Counted from the stretch's first letter, positions 53,120 to 62,864 are shown. The stretch: 64,000 bases of DNA from Luteolibacter ambystomatis (GCF_018137965.1 NZ_CP073100.1:2863754-2927753); one strand, 5' to 3'. Numbers and translations: made by a program. The notes: generated from the letters alone by a model not told the origin.

Positions 53120-53881
53120 TCAGCGGCGGGCAGCCAGGTTGCGGGTGAAGATCGGGGTTTGCAGGGCGGAGTTGGTGAATCCGGCGCCTGTGATGTACTG
53201 GTAGGCAGTACTAGGCACGCCGTAGAAATCGGCGGAGAAGGCGATCACGGCCTCGGTGTACTGCGTGGCGTCGGTGGCCGGATTGTTGGGCGGCTTGGGA
53301 TCCTTGATCTGGCCGGATTCACCGAGCTCGAGGCCGTTGGTCTTGAAAACGAGCTGGGTGGCGCAGACCGCGAAGACGCGGCCTTCGAGTGACTTCAGGT
53401 CTTCCTTGAGGTATTCGTCGTTCTTCGGATTGTTCGAATCCTTGCGGCGACGCACGGCGGACTGGATGACGTAGTCGGAACCGGCGATGCCCGAACCGGC
53501 GTTGGTGTAGGCGGCGAGGGAGCCGTCATCCCGCATCTTGGTCGGATCGGCGCGGTACTGGTAGATCAGGATTGTGCCATCGGAGGGCTTGTTGCCGTCC
53601 TTCTTGGCGTTCTTGATCCAATCGAAAGCCTTGTCGAAGGCCGTGCCGACGGTCTGGCCGCCACCGCCGGTGAACTTCTCGTTCGGGCGCAGCGTGCCGA
53701 GTTCCTTTTCCAGCGTGGAGGCCAGACGGTCCGCTTCCTGGGCGCTGAGCGCGCGGCGGATGCCGGAAGTGGCAGGCCCGAAGACGGTGAGGAAGGCGGA
53801 GAGAAGCACGGCAAGGACGCCGATGGCGATCACGGTCTCCATCAGGGTGAAACCGCGCCGTTGGGATGTGGTGGTCGTCAT
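53120..53881 (-). CDS. Verru_Chthon cassette protein B, GspI-like
   Basis: 253 residues. The motif is RRG (Gly10), then FTLMETVIAIGVLAVLLSAF, with Glu at mature position 5. It is followed by a helix with ALSAQEADRLASTLEKELGT. The remainder is a globular domain with ILIYQYRADPTKMRDDGSLA and QYTEAVIAFSADFYGVPSTA. It matches Verru_Chthon protein B and is GspI-like in position and N-terminal character. Middle gene of the operon, 4 bp after D. Confidence 0.87.
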   Translation of the reverse strand: MTTTTSQRRGFTLMETVIAIGVLAVLLSAFLTVFGPATSGIRRALSAQEADRLASTLEKELGTLRPNEKFTGGGGQTVGTAFDKAFDWIKNAKKDGNKPSDGTILIYQYRADPTKMRDDGSLAAYTNAGSGIAGSDYVIQSAVRRRKDSNNPKNDEYLKEDLKSLEGRVFAVCATQLVFKTNGLELGESGQIKDPKPPNNPATDATQYTEAVIAFSADFYGVPSTAYQYITGAGFTNSALQTPIFTRNLAARR

Positions 53882-53885
53882 GGGC

Positions 53886-54587
53886 TTAGAAGGTGGTCAC
53901 GGTGGCAGGAATGCCGGCCTGATCCGGGGAGCGGAAGAGCGAGGTATTGCCATTCCGCCACACGATGAAGCCGCCGAACTCGCGCTTCGCGCTGCCGACG
54001 GTGCGGGGTTCGCCGGCGCTGCCGGTGCGGACACCGGAACCGACCACGAAGGTCGCGCCGGGAGTGGTGCAGATGCCTTCCGAATTGAAGATATAGGCGT
54101 AATATTTGCCTTCGTACTGCTTCTTCACGTTGTCCCCGCTGAGGGAGATTTCCGTGAGGGTCTGGCCGTCGCTGCCTCCCTTGCTATAGGTCTTGCTGAA
54201 AAAGACACCGTCCGGAAGGGTCGCCCCGCGGCTGGTGAGCACCCACTTGTCCTTCACCGGCTGGTTGGTGGCGGGATCGAGGTCCTCATAGGCGATGAGC
54301 ACGCGCTTCAGATAGTTCGTGGCGTCCTTGGGATCATTGATGTCCACCAGCACGCAGGCGCGGGTGGCCTTGCCGGTGGCGGTGGACCGGGCTTCCGCAA
54401 ACAGGGCCTCCGCGGTCGTAACCCCGCTGTTGAGGTTCTTGCCCTTGGTGATGCCACCCATGCCAACGGCACCCACCGTGAGCAGAATGGCGATGATCCC
54501 GATGACCACCAGCAATTCAATCAGTGAGAAACCCGCAGGGGGACGATGTGGAGGATGTCCTCCGGTGGATCTAAAACGGCTGTTCAT
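53886..54587 (-). CDS. Verru_Chthon cassette protein D, GspH-like
   Basis: 233 residues. The motif is PAG (Gly19), then FSLIELLVVIGIIAILLTVG, with Glu at mature position 5. The next segment, TAEALFAEARSTATGKATRA, resembles the GspH/FimT helix. The C-terminal domain is beta-rich with YAYIFNSEGICTTPGATFVV. It matches Verru_Chthon protein D. First gene of the minus-strand operon. The 91-bp gap upstream should hold its promoter and the end of galE transcription. Confidence 0.88.
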   Translation of the reverse strand: MNSRFRSTGGHPPHRPPAGFSLIELLVVIGIIAILLTVGAVGMGGITKGKNLNSGVTTAEALFAEARSTATGKATRACVLVDINDPKDATNYLKRVLIAYEDLDPATNQPVKDKWVLTSRGATLPDGVFFSKTYSKGGSDGQTLTEISLSGDNVKKQYEGKYYAYIFNSEGICTTPGATFVVGSGVRTGSAGEPRTVGSAKREFGGFIVWRNGNTSLFRSPDQAGIPATVTTF

Positions 54588-54678
54588 GTAAGATTGGGTT
54601 TAACGAGAACTTGCGCAATTCGCGGGCGCTTGCAAGCCCGAATGTGATTACATCGCAATTACGCGCAGAAATTGTTTT

Positions 54679-55680
54679 TCAGTGGTCATAGCGCCCTTTT
54701 CGGGGTCCGTTGGCCCAAGCCCAAGCGGGCCGGACCATGTCACGGACATCCTTCCGGCGGGCTTCCCAGCCCAGAAGCGACTTGGCCTGAGAGGGATCCG
54801 CAATCAGCTTGTCCGGATCTCCGGCACGGCGTGGACCATACTTCACCGGCACCTTGTTGCCTGTAATTTCTTCCACTGCCTCGATGATCTCCTTCACGGA
54901 AACGCCGACGCCGGTACCGAGGTTGACCTTCAGGGACTCTCCGCCCGCAGCGAGGTGGTCGAGCGCGAGCGCGTGGGCCTCGGCCAGATCCTCGACGTGG
55001 ATGTAATCGCGGACGCCAGTGCCATCGGGCGTGTCATAATCGGTGCCGAAGACCTCCACATACTCGATTTCCCCGGTCACGGCCATCAGGACGCGCGGGA
55101 TCAGGTGGGTTTCCGGATCGTGATCTTCGCCGATCAGGCCATCGGCGGAACTGCCGCTGGCATTGAAATAGCGGAGGCAGGCGCTGCGGAGCCCCCAGGC
55201 GTGGCCGCAATCGGCGAGCACCCATTCCAGCATCAGCTTGCTGCGGCCGTAGGGATTGATCGGGCGCTGCGGGTTGGTTTCGACGATCGGAATGCTGTCC
55301 GGGACGCCGTAGGTGGCGCAGGTGGAGGAGAAGACGAAGACCTTGCAGCCGTGTTTCTGCATGGTTTCCAGCAGCACCAGCGGCTCGGCGGTATTGTTGC
55401 GATAGTACTTGAGCGGATCGGTCACCGACTCGCCGACATAGGCATAGGCGGCAAAGTGGACCACGGCAGTGAACCGGTACTCTTCAAAGAGGCGCTCGAC
55501 CAAAGCCCGGTCACCCACGTCTCCTTTCATCAAGGTCACGGATTCATCCACGATGGCCTGTTCGTGGCCGTAAACGAGGTTGTCCAGAACGACGATCTTG
55601 CGGCCTTGGGAGGCCAGCAGGCGGACGGTATGAGAGCCGATGTATCCGGCACCGCCGGTCACGAGGATGGATTCGGGCAT
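54679..55680 (-). CDS. galE: UDP-glucose 4-epimerase
   Basis: 333 residues from the ATG at 55680. The frame extends to 55794 but only this start matches the family. It is an extended short-chain dehydrogenase: NAD-binding GGAGYIGS (residues 9-16), HFAAYAYVGESV, FSSTCATYG (Ser/Thr119-120), and the catalytic Tyr144-x3-Lys148 in NPYGRSKLMLEW. It interconverts UDP-glucose and UDP-galactose for galactose use and polysaccharide synthesis. Cytosolic. Upstream of the D-B-C operon on the same strand but probably independent. Confidence 0.96.
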   Translation of the reverse strand: MPESILVTGGAGYIGSHTVRLLASQGRKIVVLDNLVYGHEQAIVDESVTLMKGDVGDRALVERLFEEYRFTAVVHFAAYAYVGESVTDPLKYYRNNTAEPLVLLETMQKHGCKVFVFSSTCATYGVPDSIPIVETNPQRPINPYGRSKLMLEWVLADCGHAWGLRSACLRYFNASGSSADGLIGEDHDPETHLIPRVLMAVTGEIEYVEVFGTDYDTPDGTGVRDYIHVEDLAEAHALALDHLAAGGESLKVNLGTGVGVSVKEIIEAVEEITGNKVPVKYGPRRAGDPDKLIADPSQAKSLLGWEARRKDVRDMVRPAWAWANGPRKGRYDH

Positions 55681-55845
55681 TGCAATGATCGGGAGGCTAG
55701 CTGACCCGGAGGGAACGAAACCGGTGGCGGGGCTGTCAATGCGGGAAGGCGGAGAGAATCCGGAAGTCTCCCCCCCTGCTCCGGATTCCCGCATCGTGTC
55801 CGCCGGCTCTTGAATAAACCGCGGGGTGAACGAGTCTCACTCCAC

Positions 55846-56715
55846 ATGAAGACCCCACTCTTCCGCCTCGGGCTCGGTCTTGCCGCGGCCGTCTCCTCCC
55901 TTTCCCTGGTGTCGTGCTACTACGATCCCTACGGCCCCGGTCCGGGCTACGCCTCCGGCTATGGGGATGGTTACTACGGCGGGGGGATTTCCACCTCGAT
56001 TTTCGTCAGCACCGGCGATCCCGGGTGGGGATACGATCCCTACCGCTACTGCTACTACGACTACAGGCGCCGCTGCTACTACGACCCCTACCTCCACGGC
56101 TACTACCCTGTGGGTTACCGCCCGCCGATCTGCCACGGCGTGCCGCACCCGTATGGCTGGCGTCCCGGCGGCGGCATCTGCCCGCCCCCGCGCAACATCC
56201 ACTACGGCCAGATCCCGAACTACCAGAACCGCTTCGAACAACTGCGCCAGCGCAACTACGCGTGGGTGCGTGACTTCCGCGAAAACCGCGAGGCGAATGC
56301 GGCCCAGTTCCGGAACAACCTCGCCGCCAACCAGCAGGCCTACCGCGACCGCTTGCAGCAGAACCAGTTGAATCTCCGCAACCAGCAGGAGATCAACCGT
56401 CAGAACTTCCAGAACCGGTTCCAGGACAACCGCCAGGATTTCCGCCAGCGCTTCCAGGACAACCGCTTCGAGAACCAGCAGCGGCTGCAATACAACCAGC
56501 AGCAGTTCCGTGAACGCCTGCAGGACAACCAGCAGCATCGCCAGCAATCGCTCGACAACTGGCGTTCCGCCGCCACGGAACGGCAGCAGAATTTCGCGGA
56601 AGCCCGCGCGCAGAACCAAGCGAACTTCGCCGCCAAGGTGGAGGCGAACCGTGAAGCCGCCGCCGACCGCCAGGCAGCTTTCCGCGAGAAGATGGACAAC
56701 GCCCGCGGCCGCTGA
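55846..56715 (+). CDS. Lipoprotein with Tyr/Gly-rich head and 11-residue coiled-coil repeats
   Basis: 289 residues from the ATG at 55846; lipobox LVSC (Cys24). Residues 25-90 are extremely Tyr/Gly/Pro-rich (YYDPYGPGPGYASGYGDGYY). From about residue 130 the protein is a continuous Asn/Gln/Arg-rich helix. Six consecutive 11-residue units run from 162 to 227, each starting with Asn: NQQAYRDRLQQ, NQLNLRNQQEI, NRQNFQNRFQD, NRQDFRQRFQD, NRFENQQRLQY, NQQQFRERLQD. An 11-residue period fits a hendecad coiled coil. It is likely a membrane-anchored fibre or spacer in the periplasm or on the surface. No family is recognised. Confidence 0.85.
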   Translation: MKTPLFRLGLGLAAAVSSLSLVSCYYDPYGPGPGYASGYGDGYYGGGISTSIFVSTGDPGWGYDPYRYCYYDYRRRCYYDPYLHGYYPVGYRPPICHGVPHPYGWRPGGGICPPPRNIHYGQIPNYQNRFEQLRQRNYAWVRDFRENREANAAQFRNNLAANQQAYRDRLQQNQLNLRNQQEINRQNFQNRFQDNRQDFRQRFQDNRFENQQRLQYNQQQFRERLQDNQQHRQQSLDNWRSAATERQQNFAEARAQNQANFAAKVEANREAAADRQAAFREKMDNARGR

Positions 56716-56750
56716 GGCCACCGATCCCCATTTCCCGGGTCCTCGAAAGG

Positions 56751-56782
56751 AGCCCGCGCCCTCACCGGCGCGGGCTTTTTTC
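56751..56782 (+). terminator. Rho-independent terminator of the repeat lipoprotein
   Basis: AGCCCGCGCC pairs perfectly with GGCGCGGGCT around CTCACC, followed by TTTTTC. It lies 35 bp after the stop. Confidence 0.93.
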
Positions 56783-56793
56783 ATGTGAACCCG

Positions 56794-59700
56794 TTAGTTC
56801 CGGGCGGGCATGGACGGAACCCGGCACCGCACGAAGAATCTCGGATTCAATTCGGTATTGGCCCTCACCTGCTGCCATCCCCACACCGGCCCGGAGTTTT
56901 CAACAAAGACCCCCTCCGGTTTCGTGGTGCTCCAATGAACCATGTCCGGGCTGAACTCCAAGGGAGCCATGGGAGTCAGATCGTTGTTCAAATTCGCCGG
57001 AATGGTGTAAACCATCATCTTCCCCAACTTATAGGGCTGCAGGGAGAACTGGTACCCCCGCAGGAGACTCTGGCTGGAGTTGGTAAGGACCTCCATCCAA
57101 TCGGATCGACCGTCGTCATCGAAGTCGGAAGACGGTCCGTAGGTGCCCATCCTGCTTCCAACGCGCCCAGAGAGATTCTGGGTGTAGAACAGCGTGAGCG
57201 GGTCCAAGGCCGCTACCGTGGTGGACCCGGACTCCGGCACCACCTGGAGCTTCGCGGTGGAAGGAAGCGGATGTGCGATCTGCTGGACGGCACCGGAAAC
57301 CAGATCCACCACCACGATGCCGCCGGTTTGCTGCGCATTGGTCAGTACCGCCGCCTTCGTCGGCGAGAGCAGCCGCGTGCGGCCTACCACGTAAACGGGC
57401 AGTGGGATGTTCGTCAGCGTGCCCGCAACGAGGTCATACTTCATCATTTTGGTGCCCGTTGTATCGACCTGATATCCGGCCGGGTCACAAGCAACGGTCT
57501 GGACGGACGGGAATGAGAACCATGCCCCCTTCGCTTTCCCGTCCGCATCCTGAATCTGATAGGAATTGGCCACGCCGATGTCGCTGTTGCTGACCAGCAC
57601 GTGCCGCGGACCGGCGGGAGCAACCACATAGCCGCGGGTCCACACCGGCAAACCGGTGCGGAGATCGAGTGTGGCGTCATGAAGGCGCGCACGATGGCCC
57701 ATGACCGCCAGACCGCGCGCCGCATACTCCCCATAAACCTCCGGCACCGGAGTGGAGGTCCACTCGTCCGTACGGGGATGATACGTTTGGATATGATAGG
57801 CGCCACGGGCGAAGACCTCCTGATTCAACGAATAAGTGCCTCCCACCAGCGCGTGCAGGTTCCCCACTTCATCGACCACCACTTCATCGAGCGTCCAGTA
57901 GTTCGGCTTCGGCGGCGCGGGAACGGTGAGTTCTCCCACCACGGTGCCATCCGGGGCCAGTTCACGGATCTTGGTCCCATGAATGAGAAGGAAGCTGCCC
58001 GGCAGAAAGCGCGTGCGTGGAGCGGCGATGGAAATGGTCGCGGAGGCGGTAGCCTGACCCTCTCCATTCGTTACGGTGACCTCGTAGGTGCCTGCCACGC
58101 TCGGAGCACCGGAGGCCACATCCAGCACCGGTTCATGAGCGTCCGGCAGCGGCGTGCCATTCCGGCGCCACTGATAGGACAGCGGCCCGGTGCCCTGAGC
58201 TGAGACCACCAGTGAAGCCCCCTCACCTGCCAGCACCTCATGGGAACGGGTGAAACGGGTCACCACCGGCGCGCCCAGCGAACTGGCGGGCAGCGGTTGG
58301 AGCGACTTGTCCCGCACATCGAACCGGAGCTGCCCATCAATGACGACGGATACCAGGAACTTCGAGCCATCGATCGCCTTCAAGCGATCCACCACCCCGG
58401 CGATTTCCGTGCGACCGAGCAACTGGCCGTCAATTCCCCAGCGGGTGATCTGGCTGCGGTCCGAATCCGAGGGCTCGAGCACGACCAGCGAATCATCCAG
58501 CCAATCCGCATCGCGCGGACGGTTCAGTTGCAGCTTCGCCACCTTGCCCAAGGTCGGATAGGTGCCCAGGGTGCCGCTGCCGGTGAACAAACGTCCGAGC
58601 GTACCCGAGGGACGCACGAACGGCGTCTGACGGAGATCCACCGACAAACCATAGGTGCTGAAGCTGCCGGGCCGGTAAGTGGGGCCAAACCACGAAGGCC
58701 CCTGCGGACTGGAGCCGATGTCGAACTTGAAGAAAATCTGGTTCACCGGATCCCAGTTCGCGCCCTTGATCGAGGACTTGTCCATCCCGCCCACCGTGAT
58801 TCCGCGAACGCCGTTCTCATCCACCATGAAGGTATCGCTGCCTGCCGACACCACGAAACGGTCCCCCACCAGCGCGCGCAGATTGTAAACCCGCGGCGGC
58901 GTGGTCGTGCGGGTGCGCTGGGGCGAGGCCAGGTCGATCTTCGTCACCACCGCCCCGTTGTAGCCACCACCGTAGAACGCGTTCTTGTCCTTCGAGAAGC
59001 TCCACAGCGCGTTGGTGCCTTTGATATTCGTCACGATGCGCTCGACAAAGCGCCTTTCGGTGAACGACCAGCGGAGCAGATAGCCCGCGACATTGTCATA
59101 ACCCCAGAGCGTGCCGTCGCTGGTCACGAACAAATCATCCAGTGCGGTCGTGCGGCGGATCACCGTCGGATCAGTGGGCAGGTCGAACCACGACAACGGA
59201 CGGAGGTCGAAACCGAACGGCACCGCCACATCCTCGTTGTACTGGATCACCCGTAGATTTCCGCCCTGCACGTCCAGGGCCATCGCCCGGGGTGGCGCGT
59301 ATCCCTCCGCCACCGGCTGCAGGCTGGGATCGTAGGCCCGGATCAAACCATCGGAAAGCACCACGAAGTCTCCCTCCGGCGTAACCACGCAGTCGTCCAC
59401 CCGCGTGAGGTTCAGCCGTCCGGCCGGCGAGCCATCGCGGCCATAGTAGAACCCCAGGTTGTCCAGGAAGTAGAGGCCTCCGGGCAGCGCCCACAGGCGC
59501 TTGATCGATTGCGGGGAACCACTGGCATTGTAGTAGCCGAGCGTGCCCACCGCCCCCACCAGATCCATCTGCAGCCCTGTGACCAGATGGCTGACGCCAG
59601 TGGTGGCGCCCACCATCGTGCCTTCCGGCGAAACCGCCGTGAGATCCGGGGCCACGATCACAGTCGAGTACGTGCGCGGCGTGATCGAAAGCCCCGCTCC

Positions 59701-62700
59701 CAATTGGAAGGACCACACCGTCCCGGTGGGGAAGGTCTTCCGCGAGATGCAGAGATTGTCCTTCACCACCCATATATCCGATACCGGCTGCGCGCCCGCC
59801 TGGACCTGCCTCCAACCACTGCCATCCAGATTCATGGCGAAGACTGAATAGGCCGTGGCGACGAAAATCCCTTGGCTGGAGAACACCCAATGCTGCGCCT
59901 GCTCGGGCAGCAGCAGTTCCAACGGCGTGAGCCAGCCGCCGGCGGAGCGATCGTAACGCAGGACCTGGTCTCCCGCGGGATCGAGGAAATACAAGATGCC
60001 ATTCACCACGGCGGGAGCGTCGTTCCCCGCGCTCCCGATTTCGGGAACCGAGAAGCCGCCAGTGGTTCCCGAACTACCCTCATCGATCATGCCGTTGTTG
60101 TTGTAGCCACGGACACGGTAGGAATACGCGATGCCCGGACGGATCGTGGCATCGTCATAGTAGGTCGTAGCCGGGCCGACCCGCGCGAGCTCCCGCCAAT
60201 CCAGGTTCGGCACCGGCGAGCGTTCGATCACGAAGCCGTCCAGCTCCAGCGGCGCCGGATTAACCCAGGTGATCCGGTTGCAGAGGATGGCGGAGCGCTC
60301 CACGGTCACGGACACCGCATATGGCGGGATCGCGCCCGTCACCGGAGTGGTGATGGTGCAGGCCGGAGAGGCCACACCCACTCCCTTCGAGTCCACCGCC
60401 TTGATGACGTAGTAGTACGTCGTGCCACCGGCCACCGTGGTGTCCTCCCACGTGGTGGCGTTCGCCGGAAGGGGGATGGTTGTCGCGCCGGGGCCGCTGG
60501 CATTGGTGCTGCGGGACAACACGAAACCCGCCTCAGTGGACAATCGGTCCGTCCACTTCAGCGCCACCCGGTTGTCACGGAGTGCCGTCGGTTGCAGATC
60601 ATACGGCGTGCCATCCAGAGTGGTGGCGGATTTCAGCGTCGCCATCGTCAGCGCGGTGGAAGCCGCCTCCGAACTCCGGCGCAAGGCGACCACGCGGATC
60701 TGATAGGAGGTGTTTGCCGTCAACCCGCCCACCGTCGCCCCGGTGGCCGAGGGCGGGAACACTCCGGAGGAGGTCCATGCCCCGGTGCTCGTCGCCTTCC
60801 GGTACTCCAAGCGCACGGCATCGCCCGCCCCTTGTGGCAGGGACCACGACACCACCAAAGAAGTCGCCCCGCGAGTGACGATCGCCGGAGCAGCCGCCGG
60901 AAACGCCGGCATCGAGGGCGCGTGGAGCAAACGTCCATCGGCATCAAAGTGGAACATCACCGGCAACCCGGACACGAGGGTCACGGCCACCGCTCCCGAA
61001 TCCAATGCGAAAAGCCGCACCGGAGTTCCCGGCAGGACGGTCTCGGAAAATGCGGCGAGCTTCCGCCCCCGGCGGAACTCCACCCTCGTGCTGCCATCCG
61101 GGGCGGGCCGGATGGTCGCGAGCTTCGCGGCATCCAGCCACGCCGCGTCCGTCACCGTCACTCCAAGGTCGGCGGTCTGCCGCCATGGCTGGCTGGCAAA
61201 GACGAAGCCGCTTCCGGTTGCCGCCCGGCTGCCGTCCGGCGTCACGCAGACCAATGGCGTGCCGGGACGGCCGCTACCAGGAGGCACCACCTGGCTGAAG
61301 AGATTCGACCACGGCCGGCGATAGATCTCCAGAGCAGAGGAATCGGATGAGAGGATCTCATCGGTGGCGGCATTCCACACCGCATCACGGTCGAAGGATG
61401 CGGTATTGGTCGTCCAGGTGTTGGTGGCGGTGTTCAGCTCGGCATAGCCGCCGGGATACTTCACCAGCGCCGAGCGGTCGGCGGAGGCCGTCACGTTTCC
61501 GTCATAACTGGATGCCGGAAATGCCGGTGCCGCCAGCCACGAGCCGCCGGAGAAGTCCCCCGTGCGAACCGCCGTGCCATTGCTCGGGAAATAGACCACC
61601 CGATCCTCCTTCGGCACATACTCCACCGTCCCGGCTGCGGGCAAGGCGATGGAAGCCCGGTAATCCATTTCCTCCGGAGACCAACGGGCAAGCTGCGAGG
61701 CTGAAGACGAGAGAATGGTCATGCCCACTTCCTTCCCCTGCCGTACGAACCGGGGCTGGCTGGAGTAGGCTATCGGCACCGGCGGCGGTGCTGGCACCGC
61801 TCCGGAGCCGAAGCCGAGGTTCTGCCACAGGACCTTCGTCAAAGTCGGGCGGGTTCCGGCATCCTTGATCTCGCACAAGGTCGAGCCACTGGTGAAAAGG
61901 TCGGTCGGCACGCTCGTCGGCGAGGTCTGCCCGAGCACCGCCCCCGCCGCATCCAGCACCTTCACCGTGGTTCCGGTCACCACCGCATATTGATCCAGCG
62001 TGAAGAACGCCGCCGCGGACACCGGCGTGCCCAGGTCAACCTGCTTCACCGGCGAAGCGCCCAACTGCCACAGCGATCCATTCGCGAACCACACCCGCGT
62101 GCCATTCCGGCTGGGCCAGAAATTCGCCGCGGACGCCAGCGGCAGGGTGGACTTTTCCACCACCGCGGGCTGCACGCCCACGTCCAACCGCAGCACGGTG
62201 ACCGCGCCATTCTCCACCTTCACGCCCACCGCCACGCTGCCACCCTCCGTGGACTTCCACCTCGCGCCGCCGAGATCGGTGGCGAAGGCAACCTCGGAAA
62301 GCAGTGTGCCGGTGAAGCGATCGTAGGCGGAAACCTTGCTGCCGGAGATCACATGCAGCGCGTTCCCGGAAAGAACCAACCCACCCGTGTTCACGCCGGG
62401 CAGAAACAACGCCTCGCCGCTGCCATCCGCATTCGCCCGGTAGATGCCTCCGGGAGCTATCGCGAACTCGTGGATGCGGTCCCACACGAACGCCGTCGGC
62501 GAGGCCGCCTTCGTCATCCGGATCGCCGTGCCCCAGGTACCGGCCTGGAGGTCCAACCGCGAAACCTGGCTGCCGGAAAGGAACCGGACTTCGTTGCCAA
62601 GCGACTCGATGTCCGTCGAAACGGCGGAAGCCCCTCCGAGGGAAAAACCCATCCATCCGACACATGTCAAAAACCGAGCCCGAGAGATAAAACGAGGGGA

Positions 62701-62706
62701 GCGCAT
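56794..62706 (-). CDS. Giant exported FN3/Ig-like protein (P3)
   Basis: 1970 residues from the ATG at 62706, which opens a signal peptide (MRSPRFISRARFLTCVGWMG, to GGASA). The N-terminal ~600 residues have repeated Trp/Gly beta-strand motifs like a propeller. Residues ~602-889 hold about three fibronectin type III domains (SLVVSWSLP, VALKWTDRLSTEAGFVLSRS, NRITWVNPAPLELDGFVIER). Another propeller-like region follows. Residues ~1479-1563 are an Ig-like domain (LSYQWRRNGTPLPDAHEPVL, then GTYEVTVTNGEGQA). The C-terminal ~110 residues match the module of P1 and P2 (DFDDDGRSDWMEVL, FSPDMVHWST, PRFFVRCRVP). It is probably a surface or secreted adhesive or binding protein. Its ligand is unknown. Confidence 0.88.
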   Translation of the reverse strand: MRSPRFISRARFLTCVGWMGFSLGGASAVSTDIESLGNEVRFLSGSQVSRLDLQAGTWGTAIRMTKAASPTAFVWDRIHEFAIAPGGIYRANADGSGEALFLPGVNTGGLVLSGNALHVISGSKVSAYDRFTGTLLSEVAFATDLGGARWKSTEGGSVAVGVKVENGAVTVLRLDVGVQPAVVEKSTLPLASAANFWPSRNGTRVWFANGSLWQLGASPVKQVDLGTPVSAAAFFTLDQYAVVTGTTVKVLDAAGAVLGQTSPTSVPTDLFTSGSTLCEIKDAGTRPTLTKVLWQNLGFGSGAVPAPPPVPIAYSSQPRFVRQGKEVGMTILSSSASQLARWSPEEMDYRASIALPAAGTVEYVPKEDRVVYFPSNGTAVRTGDFSGGSWLAAPAFPASSYDGNVTASADRSALVKYPGGYAELNTATNTWTTNTASFDRDAVWNAATDEILSSDSSALEIYRRPWSNLFSQVVPPGSGRPGTPLVCVTPDGSRAATGSGFVFASQPWRQTADLGVTVTDAAWLDAAKLATIRPAPDGSTRVEFRRGRKLAAFSETVLPGTPVRLFALDSGAVAVTLVSGLPVMFHFDADGRLLHAPSMPAFPAAAPAIVTRGATSLVVSWSLPQGAGDAVRLEYRKATSTGAWTSSGVFPPSATGATVGGLTANTSYQIRVVALRRSSEAASTALTMATLKSATTLDGTPYDLQPTALRDNRVALKWTDRLSTEAGFVLSRSTNASGPGATTIPLPANATTWEDTTVAGGTTYYYVIKAVDSKGVGVASPACTITTPVTGAIPPYAVSVTVERSAILCNRITWVNPAPLELDGFVIERSPVPNLDWRELARVGPATTYYDDATIRPGIAYSYRVRGYNNNGMIDEGSSGTTGGFSVPEIGSAGNDAPAVVNGILYFLDPAGDQVLRYDRSAGGWLTPLELLLPEQAQHWVFSSQGIFVATAYSVFAMNLDGSGWRQVQAGAQPVSDIWVVKDNLCISRKTFPTGTVWSFQLGAGLSITPRTYSTVIVAPDLTAVSPEGTMVGATTGVSHLVTGLQMDLVGAVGTLGYYNASGSPQSIKRLWALPGGLYFLDNLGFYYGRDGSPAGRLNLTRVDDCVVTPEGDFVVLSDGLIRAYDPSLQPVAEGYAPPRAMALDVQGGNLRVIQYNEDVAVPFGFDLRPLSWFDLPTDPTVIRRTTALDDLFVTSDGTLWGYDNVAGYLLRWSFTERRFVERIVTNIKGTNALWSFSKDKNAFYGGGYNGAVVTKIDLASPQRTRTTTPPRVYNLRALVGDRFVVSAGSDTFMVDENGVRGITVGGMDKSSIKGANWDPVNQIFFKFDIGSSPQGPSWFGPTYRPGSFSTYGLSVDLRQTPFVRPSGTLGRLFTGSGTLGTYPTLGKVAKLQLNRPRDADWLDDSLVVLEPSDSDRSQITRWGIDGQLLGRTEIAGVVDRLKAIDGSKFLVSVVIDGQLRFDVRDKSLQPLPASSLGAPVVTRFTRSHEVLAGEGASLVVSAQGTGPLSYQWRRNGTPLPDAHEPVLDVASGAPSVAGTYEVTVTNGEGQATASATISIAAPRTRFLPGSFLLIHGTKIRELAPDGTVVGELTVPAPPKPNYWTLDEVVVDEVGNLHALVGGTYSLNQEVFARGAYHIQTYHPRTDEWTSTPVPEVYGEYAARGLAVMGHRARLHDATLDLRTGLPVWTRGYVVAPAGPRHVLVSNSDIGVANSYQIQDADGKAKGAWFSFPSVQTVACDPAGYQVDTTGTKMMKYDLVAGTLTNIPLPVYVVGRTRLLSPTKAAVLTNAQQTGGIVVVDLVSGAVQQIAHPLPSTAKLQVVPESGSTTVAALDPLTLFYTQNLSGRVGSRMGTYGPSSDFDDDGRSDWMEVLTNSSQSLLRGYQFSLQPYKLGKMMVYTIPANLNNDLTPMAPLEFSPDMVHWSTTKPEGVFVENSGPVWGWQQVRANTELNPRFFVRCRVPSMPARN

Positions 62707-62864
62707 ACCAGAAAGAAAACGCCCGCTGCTAGCCCTGATTCCCTTGATTGACAAGCGATTTACAACAACACATCCACCGTGCGGAATGCATGACTCCTTC
62801 AAAAGAAAACGTCCGCCATGCAGGCTTCATTTCATCCATTCTTCATGCGGAGTCCGCTATGAAT

